Source of the DNA: Phenylobacterium sp. CCH9-H3
GTDB lineage: Bacteria > Pseudomonadota > Alphaproteobacteria > Caulobacterales > Caulobacteraceae
Length of the DNA: 64,000 bases
NCBI RefSeq assembly: GCF_001557235.1
Contig: NZ_LSJI01000103.1
Location: forward strand, 58,717-122,716
Direction: 5' to 3'
The translations under genes were made by a program, and so were the position numbers. This document shows positions 8,286 to 15,220 of the stretch, one piece after another. The notes below the pieces were generated by a model. That model saw nothing but the letters and a program-made list of their open reading frames with translations. It was not told the origin of the DNA and ran no database searches. The stretch's first letter is position 1; each line of letters begins with the position of its first letter.

Positions 8286-8310
8286 TATTAAATTGACCAG
8301 CTGAGCAAGT
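8286..8310. promoter_or_regulatory. Putative operator C upstream of TonB receptor
   Basis: The AT-rich segment after the RraA genes contains AATTGACCA, whose reverse complement TGGTCAATT matches the half-sites at 1262-1289 and 2444-2469. The opposite arm, TGAGCAAGTATTT, is only partly symmetric. It lies 89 bases before the receptor start at 8399. Confidence 0.38.
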
Positions 8311-8398
8311 ATTTCTTGCATCTACAGTCCATGTGATCAAGATGGTGGCCATGACGCCGCGACGTGCGTCAGCCAAAGATCGAGGGGGAGGAATGCGG

Positions 8399-10645
8399 AT
8401 GCGAGCCCAGCTACGGGCGCGGCGAACGGCTGCGCTGCTTGCGACCTGTGCGGCCATGGCTTTGGGGGTCGGCGAAGCCCGAGCCCAGACGTCCGACGCG
8501 ACGCTCGAAGAGGTGATCGTCACCGCCCGGAAGCGAGCCGAGTCGCTTTCCGACGCGCCGGCCACGATCGCGGTGGTCAACGAGGACAAGCTCCGCGCCG
8601 TCGCGGTGACCAGCGCCAACGAATTGAACGGCGTGGTCCCGGGCCTGGTGATGATGGCGGGCGTCGGCGGCGGCCCGGGCGTCACGTTCCGCGGCCTGGG
8701 CTCGAACTCGGCGCTGTTCTCGGTGGAATCGTCAGTCGCCCTGTTCGTGGATGGCGTCTATTCGGCCCATACCCGCGACTACGTCACGCCCATCTACGAC
8801 CTCCAGCGGGTCGAGATGGTGAAGGGCACGCAGGGCACGCTGCTGGGCAAGAACACCACGCTAGGCGCCATCACCATGGTGACGCGCCGGCCGGGCGACG
8901 AGCTGGGTGTGAGCCTGGAAACGAGCTACGATTTCAAGAGCAACACGCCCCGCATCGAGGCGGCCGTCGACCTGCCGATCAACGATCAACTGAAGGCGCG
9001 GATCTCGGGGCTCTTCATCGACGACGGCGGCTATGTCCGCAATCCGTACTCGGGCCAGCAACCCGATACCCGCGACGTCTCCGGGCGGCTCAGCCTGGCG
9101 TGGACGCCCACGCCGGACTTCGACGCCACCTTCATCTACCAGCACGACGACCACGAACAGACCGGACAGCCCCTGGAGGTCCTTCGGGACGCCGTGGTGG
9201 GTCTGACCCTTGCCAATCGAGCGCTGGCGACGGGCCAGACCGACTTCGAAGGGCGGCCCGATCGCCGCAGCGAGAGCGGTTCCGATGCGTTCGGGGCGGG
9301 CGTGCCGGCCGGCCGGACGCCCTACGACAACCAGGTTTCGGACCGCTTCAACCTGATCGCCAACTGGCGGGTCGGCGGCCACACCCTGACCTCCCAGTCG
9401 GCCTATGTGGACTGGCAGGTCGAGCGCCTGAGCGACCTCGACTTCCTGAAGGCGAACCTTCTCAACCTGGGCGACAACGAGAAGAACCAGCAATACTCGC
9501 AGGAATTCCGGCTCACCTCCCCCTCGGAGGGCCGGCTGACCTACGTGGCCGGCGTCTATTATTTCTACAACGACTGGACCCTGAACCGCCTGCTCTACGG
9601 CTACCAGCCTTCGGCGCTCTTCGGCTCGGCGCTCTCGCTCTACAACCAGAAGACCGAAACTATTTCGGCCTTCGGCCAGGCCACCTATGCGCTCACCGAC
9701 AAGCTGAACGCCAGCGTCGGCCTGCGCTACACCAACGAGACGAAGGACGCGACGCTGTTCCGGCCGGCCGGCGCGGGCAACCTCGGCGGGGCCTTCCCCG
9801 CCTATCCCCGCACGAAGCTCACGAACAAGGAGGAGGATGTCGATGGCGACATCGGGCTCCAGTACAAGTTCGAGCCGGGCCGGATGGTCTATGTCTCGGC
9901 GTCCAAGGGTAGCAAGGGCGGCGGTTTCCAGAACTCGCCGACGACGGTGGCCGGCGCGCCGTACACCGGCGAGACCGCCTATACGGTGGAGGCCGGCGGC
10001 AAGTTCGTGTTCGATCGCGCCTCGCTGGACGTCGCCGTGTTCCAGACCACCGTGGAGAACTTCCAGTTCTCCCGCACGGCGGTCGTCGGCAATCCCGGCG
10101 TCGCCCAGACCGTCGTCACGAACCTCGATGTCCGCTCGCGCGGCGTGGAGCTCAATGGCAGCCTGCGGGTGGCCGAGGGGCTCAGGCTGAGTGGCGGGGT
10201 CGTCTACGCGGATTCGATCTTCACCGAGACCGTGCCGCCGGCGCCGGCCGTGCCCGTGGCCGTCGACGGCCTGCGCCAGCCGCGGGCGCCCAAGTGGAGC
10301 GGGAACCTCGACGCCAACTTCAGCCGGCCGCTCACAGACGAGCTGACACTCAATGTGCTGGGCAGTGTCGAGTTCATGTCCAAGACCTACTTCCAACCCA
10401 ATGTGGGCGTGAACCTGAATGCGCCGCTCAGGGACGGCTTCGGCAAGATCAACCTGCGGGTCGCCGTCGAGAACGAGGCGGCGGGCTGGGAGATCGCCCT
10501 GCTCGGCAAGAACCTGACGGATGTCACCGAGCCGCAGTTCGTGACCTCGGTCTCCGGGACGGGAGCCGGCGGCAACACGCCGGCCTGGTATGGGATCGTC
10601 AATCCGCCGCGCTCGATCGTCCTGCAGTTCCGGATCCGGCGCTAG
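8399..10645 (+). CDS. TonB-dependent outer-membrane receptor
   Basis: Outer-membrane beta-barrel of 748 residues for energised uptake of a ligand, probably the aromatic substrate of region 1. The start at 8399 is set by GGGGGAGG seven bases upstream; ATG 8393 would sit too close to it. A signal peptide with a hydrophobic core (ATCAAMALGVGEARAQ) is followed by a TonB box, LEEVIVTARKR. The plug domain shows VEMVKGTQGTLLGKNTTLGA, the usual plug-barrel boundary motif, and the chain ends in aromatic-rich barrel strands with a C-terminal RIRR. It sits directly between the catabolic genes and an MFS permease, implying outer then inner membrane passage of one compound. Confidence 0.92.
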   Translation: MRAQLRARRTAALLATCAAMALGVGEARAQTSDATLEEVIVTARKRAESLSDAPATIAVVNEDKLRAVAVTSANELNGVVPGLVMMAGVGGGPGVTFRGLGSNSALFSVESSVALFVDGVYSAHTRDYVTPIYDLQRVEMVKGTQGTLLGKNTTLGAITMVTRRPGDELGVSLETSYDFKSNTPRIEAAVDLPINDQLKARISGLFIDDGGYVRNPYSGQQPDTRDVSGRLSLAWTPTPDFDATFIYQHDDHEQTGQPLEVLRDAVVGLTLANRALATGQTDFEGRPDRRSESGSDAFGAGVPAGRTPYDNQVSDRFNLIANWRVGGHTLTSQSAYVDWQVERLSDLDFLKANLLNLGDNEKNQQYSQEFRLTSPSEGRLTYVAGVYYFYNDWTLNRLLYGYQPSALFGSALSLYNQKTETISAFGQATYALTDKLNASVGLRYTNETKDATLFRPAGAGNLGGAFPAYPRTKLTNKEEDVDGDIGLQYKFEPGRMVYVSASKGSKGGGFQNSPTTVAGAPYTGETAYTVEAGGKFVFDRASLDVAVFQTTVENFQFSRTAVVGNPGVAQTVVTNLDVRSRGVELNGSLRVAEGLRLSGGVVYADSIFTETVPPAPAVPVAVDGLRQPRAPKWSGNLDANFSRPLTDELTLNVLGSVEFMSKTYFQPNVGVNLNAPLRDGFGKINLRVAVENEAAGWEIALLGKNLTDVTEPQFVTSVSGTGAGGNTPAWYGIVNPPRSIVLQFRIRR

Positions 10646-10651
10646 TCGGCG

Positions 10652-12010
10652 GTGGGCGGCGCATCCTCCCCGCGCGTGCCTGGGGGAGCCTGGTGGGCGG
10701 TCGCGCTCCTCGGGCTCCTCTACGTGCTGTCCTTCGTCGACCGGGTGATCCTGGCGCTGCTGGTCGCGCCGCTGAAGGCGGACCTGGGGGTTTCCGACCT
10801 CCAGCTCAGCCTGCTCTTCGGGCCTGCGTTCGCGGTCTTCTACGCCTTGCTGGGTCTGCCGATCGCCCGGCTGGCCGACCACGGCGATCGCCGCAAGCTC
10901 ATCATCGCCGGCGTGATGCTCTGGGGCGCCGCCACCGTAGCCTCCGGCTTCGTGGGGACCTTCTGGCTGCTCCTGGCGTTGCGGATAGGCCTCGCCATGG
11001 GGGAGGCCGCGCTGACGCCGGCCGCCTACTCGATGATCGGCGACCTGTTTCCCCCCGAGCGCCGCGCGCTGGCCGCCAGCATCTATTCCGCCACGGGCAT
11101 GGCGGGAGCCTCCGGCGCGTACATCCTCGGCGCCGCGGTGGTACAAGCCGTCGACTCCGCGGCCCTGGCGGGCCACGCCCTGCCGCTCGCCAGCTGGCAA
11201 CTGGTGCTGGTGATCGTCGGCGCGCCGAGCCTGCTCGTCGGCCTCGTGTTCGCGCTGACAGTCCGCGAGCCGCCGCGCACCCAGGCGGAGCAGGGCGCGC
11301 CGGGCGCGAGGGAGATCGCCACGTACCTGCGGGCGCGCGCCAGACTGTTCGGGGGGCTGTTCCTCGGCGCCGGCCTGACCCAGGCCGTCGGCTACGCCTA
11401 TTCCGCCTGGGGTCCCGAGCTCCTGCGCCGCCAGTTCGATCTCACGATCCAGCAGGCGGGCTACGCCTTCGGACTGACCGGGCTGCTGGCGGGCTTTGGC
11501 GGCACGCTGGCTGCGCCGCGGCTGACGCGGATCCTCGAGCGACGCGGTCGTCGTGACGCGGTGGCGCTCGGGTCGATGGCCTGCGTCGCGGTCGGCGGAT
11601 CGCTGGCCGTCGCCGCTCCCCTGCAATCGAGCGCGATCGCCTTCCTGGCGATCCACGCCGCCAGCGCCTTCTGCCTCGTGGGCGCTGCGAACAACGTGGT
11701 GGTGGCGTTGCAGTCCCTGGCCCCAGGCCGGATGCGCGCGACCTTCGTGGCGCTGCTCCTGATGTGCATCACCCTGCTCGGCCTGGGGATCGGACCGCCC
11801 GCGGCCGCCGCGATAAGCGCTGCGCTCGATCCGGAGGGTCAGGCGCTGGGTTCCGCCCTCGCGATCCTGGCGCCCGCCGTCGGCTTGCCCGCGCTCCTGC
11901 TCTTCGCCTGGAGTCGCCAGGGTTTCCTTGACCAAGCGGATACCAAGCCGGGGTCTAAACCGACTAGTTGGCCAGGATCGTCGCTTGGCCCGGTGCGTCG
12001 CGAGCGCTAA
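10652..12010 (+). CDS. MFS transporter, spinster-like/aromatic acid permease
   Basis: Inner-membrane permease of about 452 residues with twelve hydrophobic segments. The first helix reads LLGLLYVLSFVDRVILALL and the loop between helices 2 and 3 reads IARLADHGDRRKLII, the MFS signature region. A second half with similar loops follows (APRLTRILERRGRRD). It begins at GTG 10652, six bases after the TonB receptor stop; no strong ribosome site is visible, so translation may be coupled. Substrate is not readable; the operon context suggests the aromatic compound imported by the preceding receptor. Confidence 0.86.
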   Translation: MGGASSPRVPGGAWWAVALLGLLYVLSFVDRVILALLVAPLKADLGVSDLQLSLLFGPAFAVFYALLGLPIARLADHGDRRKLIIAGVMLWGAATVASGFVGTFWLLLALRIGLAMGEAALTPAAYSMIGDLFPPERRALAASIYSATGMAGASGAYILGAAVVQAVDSAALAGHALPLASWQLVLVIVGAPSLLVGLVFALTVREPPRTQAEQGAPGAREIATYLRARARLFGGLFLGAGLTQAVGYAYSAWGPELLRRQFDLTIQQAGYAFGLTGLLAGFGGTLAAPRLTRILERRGRRDAVALGSMACVAVGGSLAVAAPLQSSAIAFLAIHAASAFCLVGAANNVVVALQSLAPGRMRATFVALLLMCITLLGLGIGPPAAAAISAALDPEGQALGSALAILAPAVGLPALLLFAWSRQGFLDQADTKPGSKPTSWPGSSLGPVRRER

Positions 12011-12078
12011 TACCACCGGGAACCGTGCACGACAGGCGGAGGCTCGCGCCGCCCCTGAGCGCCGGTGCGGGGTACGGG

Positions 12079-12813
12079 GTGAAGCGTGTGCGGGCAAAAG
12101 TGAAGAGTGATGCGGAAGCTCCGCCGCGCAAGCGCGAGCGCGCGGTGCAGCAGCGCACCCTCGATACGCGCCGCAAGATCATCGACGCGGCGATCGAGGA
12201 ATTCGCCCGCAACGGCTACGAAGGCGCCTCGACCCGCACGATCGCCACCAACGCGGGGCTGCAGCACACGCTGGTCACCTACCACTTCAACAGTAAGGAA
12301 GGTCTCTGGCGCGAGGCGATCTCCAGCATCCTCGCCCAGTACAAGGCCGCGTTCGATGCGCGGCTGGAGGGGCTGCGAGGGGTCGACGACGCCACGAAGC
12401 TGCGGCTGATCCACGAGGACTTCATCCGCTTCGGCGCCTCCAACCTCGATTTCCACCGGATCATGGCGCACGTCGCCGCAAGCCCAAGTCCACAGCTCGA
12501 CTGGCTGATCGAGGAGTACCTGCGTCATACCTTCGACGCCCGCGCAGAGCTCATCCGAGGGGCCCAGGAGGCCGGGCGCTACGTCGCGGGCGACCCGTAC
12601 CATCTGGAGTACATCTTCATCGGCGCGGTGACGCGGATCTACATGCTGGCGTCCGAGGTCGAGAAGATCATGGGCCGTTCGCCTTTCGACCCCGAGTTCA
12701 TCGAAGAGCATGTCCGCGTCTGCCTGGGCCTGTTCTTCCGCGACGCGCCCGCGCAAGCCGCAAAGCCGGCCGCGATCAAGGTGCGCGGCGGGCGACGTAA
12801 GCCTTCAAGCTGA
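12079..12813 (+). CDS. TetR/AcrR-family transcriptional regulator
   Basis: DNA-binding regulator of about 244 residues. The helix-turn-helix is plain: TRRKIIDAAIEEFARNGYEG, then TRTIATNAGLQHTLVTYHF followed by NSKEGLW. The C-terminal half is a ligand-binding all-helical domain. The start is uncertain: GTG 12079, GTG 12088 and a longer frame inside the MFS gene are all open; 12079 gives a basic N-terminal tail before the HTH. It is the last gene of the plus-strand run and is the most likely controller of the operators at 1262, 2444 and 8286, which is inference. It converges on the peptidase gene at 12866. Confidence 0.85.
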   Translation: MKRVRAKVKSDAEAPPRKRERAVQQRTLDTRRKIIDAAIEEFARNGYEGASTRTIATNAGLQHTLVTYHFNSKEGLWREAISSILAQYKAAFDARLEGLRGVDDATKLRLIHEDFIRFGASNLDFHRIMAHVAASPSPQLDWLIEEYLRHTFDARAELIRGAQEAGRYVAGDPYHLEYIFIGAVTRIYMLASEVEKIMGRSPFDPEFIEEHVRVCLGLFFRDAPAQAAKPAAIKVRGGRRKPSS

Positions 12814-12865
12814 GCCTCGCCTCCAACAAGAGCCGGCGGCCGCCGAGCGCCTCCGGACTGAACAC

Positions 12866-14005
12866 CTAGCGGCGCGGCGCCGGGTCGTCACGGTAGGCTT
12901 TCACGGCACAGCCCGGCCAGGCCGTCGCCTCATAGACGCCGCGGGCGATGGCCCGTGAAAGCACGTCGGCGGCCAGCGCGCCGATGCGGGCCACGTGATA
13001 GGCGCGCGGTTCCGGCAGGTCTTGCCGGCCCGTGGTGAGCGCGAAGACGACGTCCCCATCGAACGGAGCGTGGACCGGCCGGATCGCGCGCGCCATGCCG
13101 TCCTGGGCCATGATCGCCACGCGCTTGATCTCGCCCGGATCGAGGCGGACATCGGTGGCGATGCAGGCGATGGTGGTGTTCTGCCGCGGCTTTGGGTCCG
13201 CCGCCGTCGGCCCCCACTCGTCGGGGCGGGCCGCCAGGCCCTGGACGCCGAGGCCGCCGAATTCGCGCTCCATCTCGTACGGCGCGGCCCAGAAGCTCCT
13301 CGCGCCCGGCGCGACCGTGGAGCCGGCGCTGTTCACGGCCACGATGGCGCCCACCGTGAACCCGTCGGAGCTCACCACGGACGCCGAACCCGTGCCGCCC
13401 TTCAGGCCGCCCGAGAAAGCGCCATAGCCGGCGCCGGCCGTGCCCAGGCCGAAGGTGTCGGAGGCCCGCTCCACGGCCTCGATGCCCAGGCGGCGATAGG
13501 GCGGATCGAGACCCCAGGCCTTGTCGCCGCCGTGCGGCAGGTCGAACAGGATCGCGCCCGGCACGATCGGCGAGGGCGGCACGCCCGGTGGCCGAGGCCC
13601 CGCGCCATAGCCGATCCCCTTCGCGCCCAGCCAGGCCGCGACGCCGTCGGCGGCCGCGAGGCCGTATACAGACCCTCCGGCCAGGACGATGGCGTTGACC
13701 GCATGCACCAGATTCTCGGCGTCGAGGGCGTCGGTTTCGCGGGTGCCCGGCCCACCGCCGCGCACGTCGACGGCGGCGATGGCCGCCTCGTCGGGGAGGA
13801 TGACGGTGACGCCCGTGCGGGCCTTCTCGTCGTGGGCCTGGCCGACCCGGACGCCCGGCACGTCGGTGATCAGGTTGCGAGCGCCCATCCGTCCAGGGAG
13901 AGGCGTCCGCGGCCGCGGCGCAGCCGCCGGCTGGGGCGCGGCCTTCACGGGCTCTGCCGCTGCGGCGGCTGTGACCAGGGACGCCAGCAGAGCGCGACGG
14001 TTCAT
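12866..14005 (-). CDS. P1 family (S58, DmpA/NylC-type) self-processing aminopeptidase, secreted
   Basis: N-terminal-nucleophile hydrolase of 379 residues. The family includes DmpA, BapA beta-aminopeptidases and nylon-oligomer hydrolase NylC, which release N-terminal residues from peptides, beta-peptides or amides after self-cleavage. Seen here: NRRALLASLVTAAAAAEPVKA, a Sec- or Tat-like leader, then ITDVPGVRVGQAHDE, a family N-terminal motif, and near residue 285 the segment QNTTIACIATDV, where an Asn-Thr bond matches the NylC self-cleavage site. The downstream region GDVVFALTTG is also typical. The start at 14005 is chosen because the leader begins there; the open frame runs on to 14446 without a leader. 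It diverges from the XRE-cupin regulator at 14238 across the operator at 14199. The serine nucleophile of DmpA is replaced by threonine. Confidence 0.85.
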   Translation of the reverse strand: MNRRALLASLVTAAAAAEPVKAAPQPAAAPRPRTPLPGRMGARNLITDVPGVRVGQAHDEKARTGVTVILPDEAAIAAVDVRGGGPGTRETDALDAENLVHAVNAIVLAGGSVYGLAAADGVAAWLGAKGIGYGAGPRPPGVPPSPIVPGAILFDLPHGGDKAWGLDPPYRRLGIEAVERASDTFGLGTAGAGYGAFSGGLKGGTGSASVVSSDGFTVGAIVAVNSAGSTVAPGARSFWAAPYEMEREFGGLGVQGLAARPDEWGPTAADPKPRQNTTIACIATDVRLDPGEIKRVAIMAQDGMARAIRPVHAPFDGDVVFALTTGRQDLPEPRAYHVARIGALAADVLSRAIARGVYEATAWPGCAVKAYRDDPAPRR

Positions 14006-14198
14006 CGGATCGTTTCCCTTGCCGCGCCTGGGCGGCCGACCGACGCGGCGCCAGAGCCGCCCACGCTCCGCACCCGCAGCGTAAATCATGGCGCCTTGCC
14101 CGATATCGGAGCAGGCATCGGGCCGCAGTTTCAAGATGTGGGCAAGTCTATTATTTGCCGCCGGTAAGTCGTTGTTAGAGCACGAGCGCGGGTATGCG

Positions 14199-14218
14199 AC
14201 GCTCATGATATTGAGCGT
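14199..14218. promoter_or_regulatory. Regulon palindrome copy 1 (ACGCTCA-N6-TGAGCGT)
   Basis: A perfect inverted repeat with seven-base arms, ACGCTCA and TGAGCGT, around TGATAT. It lies 20 bases before the XRE-cupin start and within the divergent region to the peptidase gene. It shares the core GCTCA-N6-TGAGC with 14816-14835 and 26250-26269, which indicates autoregulation by the adjacent regulator. Confidence 0.7.
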
Positions 14219-14237
14219 GCCTATCGGAGTTTCGAGC

Positions 14238-14786
14238 ATGGACGGCGAAGTCGGACCGCGGCTACGGACGGTCAGGGCGAAGATGGGCCTCAGCCAGCGG
14301 TCGCTGGCGCGCAAGGCCGGCGTGCCGAGCAGCACCGTGTCGCTCATCGAAGGCGGACGCACCAATCCATCGATCGGCTCGCTGAAGCGCCTGCTGGACG
14401 CCGCGGGCCTGTCGCTGGCCGAGTTCTTCAGCTTCGACCTCGCCACCGAGCAGAAGATCTTCTTCCGGCGCGACGAACTGGCTGAAATATCAAGCGGCGA
14501 CGTGTCTTACCGGCAGGTGGGCGCCGGGGCCGGCATCTCGACGCTGCAGATCCTGCACGAGACCTACCAGCCCGGTTCCGACAGCGGGCGAGTGATGCTG
14601 ACCCACGAAGGCGAAGAGGGCGGCATCGTCATCCAGGGGCGCCTGGAGGTCACCGTTGGGCAGCAGACCCGGGTGCTGAAGGCGGGGGAGGCTTATCTTT
14701 TCCAGAGCACGACGCCGCATCGGTTCCGCAATGTCGGCGACGAGGTCTGTGTCGTGGTGAGCGCCTGCACGCCGCCCACCTTCTAG
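14238..14786 (+). CDS. XRE-family regulator with C-terminal cupin domain (PuuR/SutR-like)
   Basis: Regulator of 182 residues. The N-terminal HTH_XRE spans about residues 7-62 (RLRTVRAKMGLSQRSLARKA, then STVSLIEGGRTNPSIGSL). The C-terminal cupin spans about residues 105-180, with HEGEEGGIVIQGRLEVTVG and LKAGEAYLFQSTTPHRF, the usual effector pocket. ATG 14238 has GGAG eight bases upstream; an upstream in-frame ATG at 14205 would place the operator inside the gene. Members of this family often control uptake and degradation of amines or amino acids, PuuR being the putrescine example. Three matching palindromes nearby suggest that it controls itself, the divergent peptidase, the receptor at 15221 and the operon starting at 26174. 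Confidence 0.9.
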   Translation: MDGEVGPRLRTVRAKMGLSQRSLARKAGVPSSTVSLIEGGRTNPSIGSLKRLLDAAGLSLAEFFSFDLATEQKIFFRRDELAEISSGDVSYRQVGAGAGISTLQILHETYQPGSDSGRVMLTHEGEEGGIVIQGRLEVTVGQQTRVLKAGEAYLFQSTTPHRFRNVGDEVCVVVSACTPPTF

Positions 14787-15220
14787 TTGCGCCTTCGGCG
14801 CCTGCGACGGTCTAGGTGCTCAATGGATTGAGCGACCTCGCGAACATCATGTGTAAAAACAGCATCTTACGATGTGAAACAAATAGGCTGGCGCGGCCTT
14901 GAAGTCAGCGCGAAGCTTTCATTGCAATTGTGAGGAACCGCATGCGGACCGCACATATACTTTAGGTGGTTGATGGTCCGAATATCCACAACCGCAGGAT
15001 CTTCGATAACAGCGCAGCCAGGCGCTCGCATAGTCGTTCGCTCCACGACGACGGACTTATGTCGATGCAGCGATGACGCGCCTCTGGGTTACTGATCTCG
15101 ATCGCCAGTCGGCCAAGACCGACGTCTGAACAATGTCCGTCATGCCCGGGAGGGGCCGCCGCGAAGGTGTCAACAGACCGCCAGCAGCGGGTCGAGGGTC
15201 TGCACATTTGGGGGATTGTG
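14787..15220. other. 434-base intergenic region with operator and possible promoter
   Basis: No convincing gene is seen. The palindrome at 14816-14835 overlaps a possible -35 element TTGAGC (14828-14833), with TGTAAA at 14852-14857 as a possible -10, spacing 18. That would leave a transcript leader of roughly 340 bases before the TonB receptor. No terminator or recognised riboswitch fold could be identified by eye. Confidence 0.5.
14816..14835. promoter_or_regulatory. Regulon palindrome copy 2 (GTGCTCAA-N4-TTGAGCGA)
   Basis: The arms GTGCTCAA and TTGAGCGA match at seven of eight positions, with the core GCTCAATGGATTGAGC. It overlaps a candidate -35 box for the receptor gene at 15221, the position expected for a repressor site. 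The spacing of the core is identical to the copies at 14199 and 26250. Confidence 0.68.

Noticed and set aside
11960..11971. CCGACTAGTTGG palindrome as the TetR operator
   Set aside because: It lies inside the MFS coding sequence, is short, and does not share the AATATAA extension of the other sites.
8861..12097. Minus-strand open frame of about 1078 codons across the receptor and MFS genes
   Set aside because: No domain is visible and the plus strand encodes a full TonB receptor and MFS permease with signal peptide, TonB box and membrane helices.
14006..14446. N-terminal extension of the P1 peptidase
   Set aside because: The frame is open to 14446, but this would run through the regulator gene and its operator and bury the export leader inside the chain.
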